Shown in pieces: positions 18,801 to 24,778 of a stretch of 64,000 nucleotides of DNA. Position 1 is the stretch's first letter; every line of letters starts with the position of its first letter. The stretch comes from Paractinoplanes deccanensis. GTDB lineage: Bacteria; Actinomycetota; Actinomycetes; Mycobacteriales; Micromonosporaceae. Position numbers and translations under genes: made by a program. Under the pieces are notes generated by a model. It did not search any database. It was not told the DNA's origin and saw only the letters and a list, made by a program, of their open reading frames with translations. The DNA lies in assembly GCF_016862115.1 (NCBI RefSeq), contig NZ_BOMI01000002.1, positions 62,001-126,000 of the forward strand, in the 5' to 3' direction.

Positions 18801-19465
18801 CCGCCGCTCACCCCCGCCATCGAGTACGCGACGGAGTGGCCCTCGTCGAACGTCACCTCGGCCAGCGTGCCGGCGGCGGCCGATCCGGCGAGGTGTACGC
18901 CGACCGAGTCCGCGGCGTTGCGCCAGCCGCCCGCCTGCTGGTCCGGCTCCAGGCGGGTGTCGATCGGCGCCCACGTCCCGTCTGCCGTGCGGTAGTTGAC
19001 CGGGCCGGCGGAGAACTCGGTGGTCTGCGTGCCGTCGGCGTTGTCGTACACCTTCTCGAACGGCCCGGGCTGCGTCCGGGCCGGGACGCTGGCGCCCTGC
19101 TCGTATCCGCGCACGGCTCGCGCCGGTGCCGCGGTGACGGACGCCTTGTTGGCCTGCGGCTTCCACTTGACGGCCGGGTACTTGCCGCGCTGCGACGCCG
19201 GCAGCGTCTTGTTCCTGCCGCCCTTGGCGGGCTCGGCGGGGCTCGCGGCGGCCCACCGCTGACCGGGAGACGGCGCGGCCACCGCCGCGGGCTGCCGATT
19301 GCCGCCCGCGGCGTCCGGCGGCCGCTCGACGAGCGGCACCTCGTTGCCGGCCGCACCCGCCGCCACCGCCACGGTGACGCCGGCCGCCAGCACCTTCGCC
19401 GGCACACCCGACCCGAGCAGTGCCACCAGGCTCGCGAACCGACCGATCCTCGACCGCGCCATCAC
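9848..19465 (-). CDS. giant secreted Rhs/YD-repeat protein with LamG insert and C-terminal pretoxin Hint domain
   Basis: 3,205 residues. Start GTG 19465 or the next codon ATG 19462, preceded by GGGGGCGAGG. Signal peptide near the N-terminus (KVLAAGVTVAVAAGAAG). N-terminal DNRLRE-like wall-protein segment; a LamG jelly roll near 995-1180 beginning PESYWRLGEPDGAA; then dozens of YD repeats (YDAAGN, YDRLGR, GYDDRGN) forming the Rhs shell; and the Rhs core DPFGAVTERTG / GARWYSPGTGGFTSRDTVD. A pretoxin Hint domain (about 2957-3079) starts NSFTGDTRVRMADGS and ends YFVVAGGTDLLVHN, with TDGHPIW as the B-block His. The variable tip is residues 3080-3205. It has no recognisable nuclease or deaminase motif but does have a hydrophobic stretch (about 3154-3195). 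Rhs proteins encapsulate and release their tip; here the tip's activity is unknown. No small immunity gene follows. Confidence 0.92.
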   Translation of the reverse strand: MMARSRIGRFASLVALLGSGVPAKVLAAGVTVAVAAGAAGNEVPLVERPPDAAGGNRQPAAVAAPSPGQRWAAASPAEPAKGGRNKTLPASQRGKYPAVKWKPQANKASVTAAPARAVRGYEQGASVPARTQPGPFEKVYDNADGTQTTEFSAGPVNYRTADGTWAPIDTRLEPDQQAGGWRNAADSVGVHLAGSAAAGTLAEVTFDEGHSVAYSMAGVSGGVAGAEGSTVTYRGVAPGVDLRLEAQPGGLKETVVLSSGKAPASFVFPLKLTGLTARLAGGRVELADETGAVRGVIPAGTSVDAAGEPGRVGYELIERAGGTALRVFVDEQWLRDPERAFPVEVDPTVQVPVDGAAADSGMYVSGGSSASGGTQLLVGSNAASYLRFGSLVGKLQNHTIFGAKLWVVNHDADSCRPRQVTVHPVTGSWSAGGGYSYPGPAVGASLASKSFAHGYIAFGQSSSACPTAGELIDLGAGGRDLVQRWVDGTQANYGLSLRGSAGKKFAGSGTANPPKLYVTHSPYYATYSIPNPVPNPVVLQNQDGKIKVAVTNKGAGAWAPGDFYLAYRAYKASTGAAVTQQRSANLTSTVARGGRVTLDATIKALPPGKYFLDFTMVKAGGPVFTDYQVPPARLVLEVFNVPPVVQELYPPNGYQAPTLTPQLWARALDIDAPPSSSLQYKFEVCDRDASGTAVSCTNSGYTTKTAWTVPAGRMVWSKAYLWRTFVKDASAEVTSPYSTVLTAVPQPEITSRMSGSGGGDQDFDPQVGNYSTEALDASVATVGPELRLIRTYNSADPRRDGLFGAGWTSRYDMRLVPDDDGSGNVVITYPDGRAVRFGRNADGTYAAPAGRIAKLAAEPTGWRLTGADGTAYVFSLAGQLAKILDVVGRAVTLTYNTADGRLTRAQVANSQSNTAGRSLTFTWNGGHVASVATDPVDGTRLTWNYTYTGDLLTKVCAPGGGCTSYEYAGGSHYRSAVLDSRPESYWRLGEPDGAAAASEAGVNLGKDAGTVRNVTLAQAGVLAGTGNTAGLFTGTTSSVDLPKGTLKKSRDAAVELWFKQSSTGAGGPLIGYQDKALGSASTAGVPILYVGTDGRLRGQFATGTIAPITSATGVNDGRWHHVVLSAMGTTQTLYLDNVKVGTLTGTIEHSLLTFNQIGSAYASTPGSWPGWGSAAQRSWTGTIDEVAYYTHPLGAASVAAHFRGAAQADQLAKVVLPSGKVAGTAAYDTDLDRIKEQTDENGGTWKIGAPAVYGGDTDLRRSVEVRDPAGRPTLYEYDAIGGWLLRLGQPLGIEARDDDDVTEPSPSPSTPPTETCEQPDPNDPAFCTTIPGNAGGPVFVRYDADGVSIRTFAYNDDGSVGTVTDENGDTVTLTYNSRGNVTSTKQCRTGTQCHTSWTTYPATITNITDPRNDQPLEIRDGRSASAADPTYRTVLTYHASGQPATQTNPDGGVVRNTYTTGGEGATGGGLVPAGLPATSTDPRGKVTTYAYYANGDLASVTAPSGLVTAYTYDAIGRKTSEKQVSDSFPNGVTTTYTYDGMGRLLTRIDPATTDAVGGKAHRQRTTYTYDADGNAVTMEVADASGNDPARATKYDYDEHNRQIRVTDAEGYETEYGYDGFGNTVSMTDANGNRYDYAYTARNDLAEVRLRDWRSDPAGAPATGTGDYLVLRAYSYDLAGRPVSATDAMGRRVENTYYRDGLLQKTVLKDFHDPGGATRDIVLQDNVYDGAGNLTRQVTDNGKRTVEHTYDRAGRVASTVADPGGLARTTTYAYDLAGNMTRTVMSGKASNVPWTMPTTPETADYVIDDAGNVTKETVTDGTTTQITTFAYDQRGLTVAETDPRGNAAGADPAAFTTTYRHDELGRQVAVTGAPVPTETGGGQPATVRPTVTTGYNAYGDTVATKDALGQVTTAGVDRLGRAVRVAAPSYLPPGVSELIQPVTLTTYDGNGNAVETTGPRGDVTRTTYDQLDRVVTVDTPGSTNDERAVWSYTYTRTGQPLSQVDPTGARAEATYDDMDRQVTSTAKERRPVAATYTTTGTYDDAGNLTRVVSPTGAVTASRYDTLGQLVEATDPNGVLTQLGYDHAGRQVRSADALGATRTTYDLFGQKTAESRLKPDGGVVSTIGYRYDLAGNVIAEIDPKQVTTGYAYDAGNRLTQQVQPVSATESIISRYGYDAAGNTTRFTDGRGHSTITTYNSLGLPESQIEPATAAQPDAADRTWTSAYDAAGNVITQLAPGGVSGTAVYDAAGRLRGSSGTGAESATAAKTLRYDLAGRVIEASSGSGVNTYGYDDRGNLLSTAGPGGTATFRYDGDGNPAGRTDAAGAATFGYTKARLSSITDAVTGTTQQFGYDAGGMLKTIGYGAGRTRTYSYDPTGQVSGDTLTNAAGATVVSTTYRYDEAGRLTTETRDRETTYTYDYAGRLTGQTTAGATTAYDWDAAGNRVKAGAKTASYDERGRLLADGDYTYTYTARGTMKTRTSSGLTEQFAFDAFDRLTDAAGQKYTYDGLDRVASRNGVPFAYAGLDDEVVSDGTSVYGRGPGDELVSTGTGGTERLSLADRHGDVVGAFDPADTALAKLPDTTAYDPFGAVTERTGTTGAIGFQGDWTDPGTGQVDMGARWYSPGTGGFTSRDTVDTSAGGADGGNRYAYAAGDPLSRIDPDGHAWCWLPWSNCGPKPSTSVQSCGMSLLCYLGVELPYSLADEIAQQAENLRRGAGGKKNKSRLPSGSYPSYAPGPAGSGGGGGVSCGYCYRESPYERAKKVSDAARAANAYAARHKPLPVYDAALRPVLNMAHPVSSKASAPANTTATSKDVVSDQRKGTTKIYNAAVGKAGPVVKNVSAAASTTYTYTWTDRLKGWLGLGGGGGKGDRPEGTKWAGLRDEAGDLYDALGGDEIDENCQAGTLYEDGGIGKSLSCVFNVGLLLAPELRAAKPAVAAAGREVAENVTGVACAAAGNSFTGDTRVRMADGSAKRIDEVRAGEKVLSTDPVTGRSGAYEVTGVIAGTGERHLVEIAVDGGGTVTATDGHPIWDDERGRWAEAGELAVRSWTERRTVYNLTVDTLHTYFVVAGGTDLLVHNIDWRKCGRALTAPFRLAGSAAKGLYTHVLTPIGHGLSAAGRGISRTAALARLHLITDPLAYVRRNPGRAAWRCLGIPVVTALPTGVAAGMKYGFDNGAWVAGLSAGGVASYCAGNIVHDAWPQKKP

Positions 19466-19664
19466 GCCTCGCCCCCATCACGTCCACAGCTGCGAGGGGA
19501 ATCTAGGAGCGCGCGCCTCCAGAGATCTTGCGGATCGCTTCGGTTTTCCTTTCATCGCCGCCGGAGGCGCCATCGAAGGCCGTTGTTGTGCCGAGCGCCA
19601 CACGACGGCCGTCCGCAACGGTCCTACGATCCGTCGCGCTGCCGCCGTCTATCGAGGACCCGCG

Positions 19665-22079
19665 ATGCTCACACGCACATCGGTACTGCTCCTGCTCGCC
19701 GCCCTGCTCCTGATCCCGTCCCCGGCCCCGGCGAACGCCGCGGCCGGCTCGTTCACCGAGACCGAGATCTGGAACGCGGCCGACCCGTCCGACGCGTACG
19801 CGCGCTTCCACGTGCACGGGTTCGCGGTCGTCCGGGCCGGCACGCCGCTGCCCGCGACCGGCGGGGCGCTCGCCGGCGACGTCGTGCTCGCCCTCACCGA
19901 GGGCCGCTACACCGACTGCGACTGCAGCGAGAAGGACCTGCTTCTGCGGCGCAGCGTGGACGCCGGGCACACCTGGGGTCCCAGCGAGGTGGTGGTCGCC
20001 GACGACCCCACCACGAACACGTACGCGAACCCCACGCTCCTGGTCGACGAGCGGACGGGGTCGGTGTTCCTGTTCTACTCGGGACGCGGCGGCATGCTGT
20101 TCTACCAGCGCAGCGACGACGCCGGTGCGACCTGGGGCGCCCGGGTGGACCTCAGCGCCCTCTACGCGAACGACCCGAACGGCTGGCGCAGCCACGGCTC
20201 CCGCGGCCACGGCATCCAGCTCGCCGGCGGCCGGCTGCTGCTGCCCGTCGGCCACAAGGCGACCGGCGACGACCCGCGCTACGGCGAGGACATGCTCTAC
20301 AGCGACGACCACGGCGCCACGTGGCGGCGCGGCGCACCGGTGCCGGTCTCGGACGCGTACCCGATCGGCGAGAGCCGCGTCCACGAGCGCGCCGACGGCA
20401 CGGTCGTGGTCCTCGGCCGGTGGAACCCGGGCGGCACCCGCTATCCCATCACCTCCACCAGCACCGACGGCGGTGCCACCTGGGCCGCGCCGGTCCTCGA
20501 CGGCGCCGCCGGGCAGTTCGTCTCGGTCGACGCCGGCCTGATCCGATTCACCGCCGGCGGCGTCACCCGCCTCCTGCACAGCAGGCCGGACGCCTCCGCC
20601 CGGGAGAACATGACCGTCTCGGTCTCGTACGACGAGGGAGCGAGCTACCGGTACAGCGGGGTGGTCCATCCCGGCCCGTCCTACTACTCCGACCTGGCCG
20701 TGCTGTCCGACGGCACGATCCTGCTGCTCTACGGCAACGACGGGGCCTCACGCGGTTTCCCGGAGCGCGTCACGCTCGCCCGTTTCGACCTGGAGTGGCT
20801 GACGAACGGCCGGGACAGCGTCGCCGCCGGTCCCGGGCTCACCCGCCACGAGTACGAGCTGGCCACCCCGGCGGCCCGCACCGCCGGCGGGCCGGCGCCG
20901 CAGCTGGTCGCGGACGCCAACGCCCGGGGCGGCAAGCGGGTACGCCACGCGGCGACGGCCGGCGACTATGTCGAGGTGCCGTTCGAGGTGCCCGCGGCGG
21001 GCAGCTACGAGGTGGCCGTGCGCCACCACCGCCTCCGGGACCGAGGACGGATCCGCACGAGCGTCGACGGGCTCGACCTGCCGGCGGGCCGGATCGACCC
21101 GACCATGACAGTGGGCGAGGGCTACCAGGTCTATCCCCTCGGCACGATGACGCTGGCGCCCGGCACCCACCGGATCCGCTTCACGCTGGAGGCCGCCGGC
21201 CGCGCGGGCGGCACGGTGATCGCGCCCGACCAGCTCGCGCTGACGGCGGGCGCAAGCCCGGCCGACGCGCCGCGCACCGTCGCGGACAACAGCGCGGCGG
21301 CCTCGTTCGAGATCGCCTCCGGCACCTGGGACAACGACGCGACCGGCGTGGACGGCTACTACGGTCAGTTCTACTCCACCCATCCGGCCGGCACCGGCAC
21401 GGCGACGGCCCGCTTCCGCCCGGACGTCCCGGAGACCGGCGTGTACGAGGTGGCCGTCTGGTATCCCGCCCATCCGAACCGCGCCTCGAACGCGCCGTTC
21501 ACCGTCCGCCACGCGGAGGGACAGGCGACCTTCCGGATCGACCAGCGCACCCAGGGCTCGCAGTGGGTGCGGCTCGGCAGCTTCCCGTTCGTCGCGGGCG
21601 GCGCGGCCACCGTGGGCCTGTCCGACGACGCGGACGGCTACGTCGTCGCCGACGCCGTGCGCCTGCTGCACAAGGGCACGATCCTCGACAACGGCGCCGC
21701 CGGGTTCGAGACGCTCGCCGGGACGTGGAACAAGGCCACCGGCGTGGCCGGATACCGCGAGCGGAACTACCTCACCACCCCCGCCGGCACTCCGGACGCC
21801 CGGGTCCGCTGGCAGCTGCCCGTCCCGGCGGCGGGCGTCTACCAGGTCGCCGTCTGGTACACCGCGCACGACAACCGCGCCCCCGACGCCCCCTACACCG
21901 TGCGCCACGCCGGCGGCGCCACGACCGTCGCCGTCGACCAGCGCACCAGAGGCGGCACGTGGGTCGCGATCGGCGACTTCCCGTTCGAGGGCGCCGGCAC
22001 GGCCACGGTCGAGCTGACCGGGGACGCCGACGGCTACGTCGTCGCGGACGCCGTACGCCTCCTGCGCCGCACCGGCTGA
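19665..22079 (+). CDS. secreted sialidase-family protein with three golvesin/Xly-like modules
   Basis: 804 residues from ATG 19665, chosen over upstream in-frame starts because GAGGA lies 7 nt before it and a clean signal peptide follows (LLLLAALLLIPSPAPANAAA). Residues about 30-400 form a sialidase-type propeller with Asp boxes SVDAGHTWG, SDDAGATWG, SDDHGATWR and STDGGATWA. A canonical FRIP is not seen; RFHVHGF occupies that position. The C-terminal half holds three related jelly-roll modules. The first begins near residue 425. The last two (about 545-675 and 680-804) are clear repeats, each containing VYEVAVWYPAHPNRA or VYQVAVWYTAHDNRA and ending DGYVVADAVRLL, as in golvesin C-terminal/xanthan-lyase carbohydrate modules. 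Likely an extracellular glycosidase or lyase on acidic glycans; the exact substrate is uncertain because the first Arg motif is altered. Divergent from the Rhs gene. Confidence 0.82.
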   Translation: MLTRTSVLLLLAALLLIPSPAPANAAAGSFTETEIWNAADPSDAYARFHVHGFAVVRAGTPLPATGGALAGDVVLALTEGRYTDCDCSEKDLLLRRSVDAGHTWGPSEVVVADDPTTNTYANPTLLVDERTGSVFLFYSGRGGMLFYQRSDDAGATWGARVDLSALYANDPNGWRSHGSRGHGIQLAGGRLLLPVGHKATGDDPRYGEDMLYSDDHGATWRRGAPVPVSDAYPIGESRVHERADGTVVVLGRWNPGGTRYPITSTSTDGGATWAAPVLDGAAGQFVSVDAGLIRFTAGGVTRLLHSRPDASARENMTVSVSYDEGASYRYSGVVHPGPSYYSDLAVLSDGTILLLYGNDGASRGFPERVTLARFDLEWLTNGRDSVAAGPGLTRHEYELATPAARTAGGPAPQLVADANARGGKRVRHAATAGDYVEVPFEVPAAGSYEVAVRHHRLRDRGRIRTSVDGLDLPAGRIDPTMTVGEGYQVYPLGTMTLAPGTHRIRFTLEAAGRAGGTVIAPDQLALTAGASPADAPRTVADNSAAASFEIASGTWDNDATGVDGYYGQFYSTHPAGTGTATARFRPDVPETGVYEVAVWYPAHPNRASNAPFTVRHAEGQATFRIDQRTQGSQWVRLGSFPFVAGGAATVGLSDDADGYVVADAVRLLHKGTILDNGAAGFETLAGTWNKATGVAGYRERNYLTTPAGTPDARVRWQLPVPAAGVYQVAVWYTAHDNRAPDAPYTVRHAGGATTVAVDQRTRGGTWVAIGDFPFEGAGTATVELTGDADGYVVADAVRLLRRTG

Positions 22080-22087
22080 CGCCCTGC

Positions 22088-23005
22088 TCACACCGGCATG
22101 GCGTGAGCGACGGGGAACGTCACGCCGGTGAGGTCCTCGGAGACGGACCACAGTCGCTGCTGGACGGCCACGTCGTACGACTCCGGGCTGGAGGTGACCA
22201 GCCGCGGGTGGCCCTTGATCTCGTAGCGCCCGCCGGGGCCGTAGTACTGGCCGCCGAGCGCGGCCGGGTCCGTGGCGGCGCGCAGGGTCGGCAGCGCGCC
22301 CATCGCCGGCGTCTGGGTGATCAGCGGGGCCAGCCAGGTGATCGGGATCCGGAGGGCCGCGGGGGTGTTGCGGGCGAGCTCGGTGCTGGACACGCCGGGG
22401 TGGGCGGCCAGCGCGGAGGTGGTGCCGTGCGGGGCGAGCCGGCGCTGCAACTCGTAGGTGAACATCAGGTTGGCCAGCTTGGACTGGCCGTAGGCCGCGA
22501 CCCGGCTGTACGACCGCTCCCCCTGGAGGTCGTCGAAGTGGATCGCGGCCCGGATGCGGTGGCCGGTGCTGCTGACCGTGACCACGCGTGAGCCGGCCAC
22601 CGGCAGCATCAGGTCCAGCAGCAGCCCGGTGAGCGCGAAGTGGCCGAGGTGGTTGGTGCCGAACTGCATCTCGAAGCCGTCGCGGGTGGTCCGCTTCGGC
22701 GTGTACATCACGCCGGCGTTGTTGATCAGCAGGTCGATCCGGTCGAACCGGGACCGCAGCGCCGCCGCCGCGGCCCGGACGGAGTCGAGCGAGGTCAGGT
22801 CCAGCGCCTGCACGGTCACGTCGCCGCTCATCCGGGCGGCCGCCCGCTCGCCCTTCTCGACGTCGCGCACCGCCAGCACCACCGTCGCCCCGCGCTCGGC
22901 GAGCGCCTTGGCGGTCTCGTATCCCAGCCCGGTGTTGGCCCCGGTCACCACGGCCACCCGGCCCCGCTGGTCCGGAATGCTCGCCGTCGTCCACTTCTCG
23001 CTCAT
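22088..23005 (-). CDS. short-chain dehydrogenase/reductase, retinol-dehydrogenase-like
   Basis: 305 residues from ATG 23005. Rossmann fold with cofactor motif TGANTGLG (residues 20-27), Arg in VRDVEKG favouring NADP(H), ALDLTSLDSV, the NNAG motif (LLINNAGVMY), the catalytic Ser in VVTVSSTGH and YxxxK in YGQSKLAN. Length and motifs fit the bacterial retinol-dehydrogenase/WWOX-like SDR group; the substrate cannot be read from sequence. It is divergent from the TetR gene over 99 bp that contain three operator-like inverted repeats, so it is the probable target of that repressor. The start codon is 18 bp from the nearest repeat. Confidence 0.9.
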   Translation of the reverse strand: MSEKWTTASIPDQRGRVAVVTGANTGLGYETAKALAERGATVVLAVRDVEKGERAAARMSGDVTVQALDLTSLDSVRAAAAALRSRFDRIDLLINNAGVMYTPKRTTRDGFEMQFGTNHLGHFALTGLLLDLMLPVAGSRVVTVSSTGHRIRAAIHFDDLQGERSYSRVAAYGQSKLANLMFTYELQRRLAPHGTTSALAAHPGVSSTELARNTPAALRIPITWLAPLITQTPAMGALPTLRAATDPAALGGQYYGPGGRYEIKGHPRLVTSSPESYDVAVQQRLWSVSEDLTGVTFPVAHAMPV

Positions 23006-23022
23006 GTCGCGCTCCCTTTAAC

Positions 23023-23091
23023 GTACCGGAGGTATCTTGATGACGATGACGCTAAAGTACCTGCGGTACGTTGTCAACGTACCTGCGGTAC
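23023..23091. promoter_or_regulatory. three operator-like inverted repeats for the adjacent TetR regulator
   Basis: GTACC-TGC-GGTAC occurs perfectly at 23057-23069 and 23079-23091, centres 22 bp apart (two helical turns). A near copy, GTACC-GGA-GGTAT, lies at 23023-23035. All are in the divergent SDR/tetR intergenic region. The identical cores and helical phasing are typical of TetR-family autoregulatory operators. No other gene is close enough to use them. Confidence 0.75.
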
Positions 23092-23104
23092 TTAAGTTAG
23101 GCTG

Positions 23105-23776
23105 ATGATCGTGACCTTCCAGCGAGCGCGAACCGAGGAGCAACGGGAGCTCCGCCGCCAGGCGATCCTCGACATGGCGTCGACGATGCTCGACGAGATG
23201 CCCGTCGCCGCGGTCACGCTCAACGAGCTCAGCCGCCGCGTCGGCCTGGCGAAGCCCAACGTGCTGCGCTACTTCGAGTCCCGCGAGGCGGTGCTGCTCG
23301 AACTGCTCGACCGCTTCCTGCGCGAGTGGCTGACCGACCTGGCCGGCGACCTGGCCGGCGGCGTCGACGACGCCGCACCCATGGCCGAACGGGCCACGGC
23401 GGTGGCCGAGATCCTCAGCCGCTCGCTGTCCGAGCGGGCCGTGCTGTGCGAGCTCTTCGGCGCCCAGGGCAGCGTCCTCGAGCACAACGTCTCGGTCGAG
23501 GTCGTCGCACGCTACAAGCGCGCCTCGCTCGACCGCCTGACCACCATGACCACCCTGCTCCAGAAGCACCTGCCGGAGCTGGCCGACAACGCGGCCCTGT
23601 TCAGCCTGCAGACCATGGTCCTGGCCGGCGCGCTGTCCGCCTACAGCTCACCCCCGCCCAGCCTCGATGCGGCCTACCGGGCCGAGCCGGAGCTGGCCCG
23701 CTTCCACCTGGAGCTGCGGGACGCGCTGAAGCTGAGCCTGACCGCGACGCTCCTCGGCGTGCTGCCACGCCGCTGA
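23105..23776 (+). CDS. TetR-family repressor
   Basis: 223 residues from ATG 23105. N-terminal helix-turn-helix in residues about 17-62: RQAILDMASTMLDEMPVAAVTL, then LSRRVGLAKPNVLRYFESRE, where NVLRYF is the usual recognition-helix end of TetR proteins. The rest is an all-helical ligand-binding/dimerisation domain with a TetR_C-like pattern (LSERAVLCELFGAQ, VLEHNVSVEVV). Presumed repressor of itself and of the divergent SDR gene through the GTACC-N3-GGTAC repeats; the SDR product or substrate may be the ligand, but this is not shown. Confidence 0.9.
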   Translation: MIVTFQRARTEEQRELRRQAILDMASTMLDEMPVAAVTLNELSRRVGLAKPNVLRYFESREAVLLELLDRFLREWLTDLAGDLAGGVDDAAPMAERATAVAEILSRSLSERAVLCELFGAQGSVLEHNVSVEVVARYKRASLDRLTTMTTLLQKHLPELADNAALFSLQTMVLAGALSAYSSPPPSLDAAYRAEPELARFHLELRDALKLSLTATLLGVLPRR

Positions 23777-23786
23777 GGCACCCGAG

Positions 23787-23801
23787 GGTGACCTGGTCAC
23801 C
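23787..23801. promoter_or_regulatory. perfect 15-bp palindrome upstream of ridA-like gene
   Basis: GGTGACC-T-GGTCACC lies 11 bp after the tetR stop and about 80 bp before the RidA-family start. Perfect 7-bp arms with a single central base suggest a dimeric repressor site. Followed by AAAAAG but no U-run, so a terminator for tetR is less likely. Confidence 0.4.
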
Positions 23802-23839
23802 AAAAAGTGCCTTCTTCCCTGCTCGCTACCGGTCTCTTA

Positions 23840-23855
23840 CAGTTCCTGAGTAACC
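23840..23855 (+). promoter_or_regulatory. HxlR-type operator candidate, copy 1
   Basis: CAGTTCCTGAGTAACC, 25 bp upstream of the RidA-family start. The same CAGTTCCTG-N3-AACC pattern recurs at 24695-24710 upstream of the hxlR gene. Within this copy GTTnCTnAGnAAC is a palindrome. The shared motif links the regulator to both promoters. Confidence 0.5.
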
Positions 23856-23880
23856 GAAAGAGAGCACGGAGGCGAACGAC

Positions 23881-24288
23881 ATGGCCGTAACCCTGGTGAA
23901 CCCGAGCGGGCTGCCGGACATCCCGATCTATCGGCAGGTCTCGGTGGCGACCGGCTCGAAGCTGATCCACGTCGCGGGTCAGGTGGCCTGGGACGCCGAC
24001 GGCACGACGGTCGGCGACGGCGACCTCGCCGCCCAGGTCGAGCAGTGCTATCTCAACGTCGGCACCGCCCTGGCCGGCGTCGGCGCGACCTTCGCCGACG
24101 TGGTGAAGCTGACCATGCACGTCGTCGACTGGCGGCCCGAGCGGATGCCACTGGTACTGGAAGGCATCAGCCGCGCGGCGGCGAAGCTCGGCATCACCCC
24201 GGCCGCGCCGGCGTCCCTGTTCGGCATCGTGGCGCTGGACGTGCCGGAGCACCTGGTGGAGCTGGAAGCCGTCGCCGTGCTGGACTAG
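23881..24288 (+). CDS. RidA/YjgF-family protein
   Basis: 135 residues from ATG 23881, with GGAGG about 7 nt before the start. Typical RidA chorismate-mutase-like fold signatures: LIHVAGQVAWDADG, LAAQVEQCYLNVGTALAGVGATFADVVKLTMHVVD and LFGIVALDVPEHLVELEAVAVL. The Arg of the enamine/imine deaminase RidA proper (usually in PxRxxV near residue 105) is not present in the expected place; ASLFGIVAL occurs instead, so this may be a RidA paralogue with another substrate rather than true RidA. Convergent with the HxlR gene (4-bp overlap of stops), and both share an upstream motif, suggesting a regulator/target pair. Confidence 0.88.
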   Translation: MAVTLVNPSGLPDIPIYRQVSVATGSKLIHVAGQVAWDADGTTVGDGDLAAQVEQCYLNVGTALAGVGATFADVVKLTMHVVDWRPERMPLVLEGISRAAAKLGITPAAPASLFGIVALDVPEHLVELEAVAVLD

Positions 24289-24680
24289 CCGGCCACCGGG
24301 TCGCGGAACCGGCTGCGCGCCGCCTCGATGTGACCGAGGTACCGCTGGGTCCAGCCGCACATGCCGTCGACCACCAGGCGCAACCCCTCACCGGCCTCCG
24401 TGAGGGTGTATTCGACGCGCGGCGGGACGGTGGGGTGGACGGTCCGCCGCACCAACCCGTTGCGCTCCAGCATGCGCAGATTCTGGGTGAGCATCTTGTG
24501 GCTGATGCCACCGATCTCGTCGCGCAGCTCACCGAAGCGCATCGTGCCCTGCCCCAGGAACTCGATGATCAGAAAAGCCCACTTGTTCGCCACGTCCGAG
24601 AAGATCTCCCGCGCCAGCGAGTCGGCCCGGGCCAGGTCGGCTTCCGGAGGCAGCTCGCTGATCTCCTTGCGGGTTCCCAT
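24285..24680 (-). CDS. HxlR-family winged-helix regulator
   Basis: 131 residues from ATG 24680. HxlR/MarR-like winged helix: IFSDVANKWAFLIIEFLGQGTMRFGELRDEIGGISHKMLTQNLRMLERNGLVRRTVHPTVPPRVEYTLTEAG contains the family core KW-x7-L-x5-RF-EL-x6-IS-KML-x-L-x2-L-x2-GLV and the wing PPRVEYTLT. No Cys is present in the N-terminal part, so thiol sensing of the YodB/HypR type is not supported. It ends overlapping the RidA stop by 4 bp. Likely binds the CAGTTCCTG-N3-AACC motif found upstream of itself and of the RidA gene. Confidence 0.92.
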   Translation of the reverse strand: MGTRKEISELPPEADLARADSLAREIFSDVANKWAFLIIEFLGQGTMRFGELRDEIGGISHKMLTQNLRMLERNGLVRRTVHPTVPPRVEYTLTEAGEGLRLVVDGMCGWTQRYLGHIEAARSRFRDPVAG

Positions 24681-24694
24681 CGCACACTCTCCTT

Positions 24695-24710
24695 CAGTTC
24701 CTGGCCAACC
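24695..24710 (-). promoter_or_regulatory. HxlR-type operator candidate, copy 2
   Basis: CAGTTCCTGGCCAACC on the plus strand, 15 bp upstream of the hxlR ATG; matches the motif at 23840-23855 in 13 of 16 positions. Its place next to the start suggests autorepression. Confidence 0.5.
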
Positions 24711-24778
24711 ACCGGAGAGTAGCCCGGCGGCCCCGCAAGCCTTGACCTGAAGTGCGGTTCACGTCGGATGCTGTGGGC

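Noticed and set aside
19299-22079. 926-residue version of the second sialidase starting at 19299
   Set aside because: The first 122 residues are antisense to the Rhs signal region and its promoter; the start at 19665 has an RBS and signal peptide.
15863-22591. 2,242-residue plus-strand open frame spanning the Rhs gene, the second sialidase and the SDR gene
   Set aside because: It crosses three well-supported genes in other frames and has no recognisable sequence of its own.
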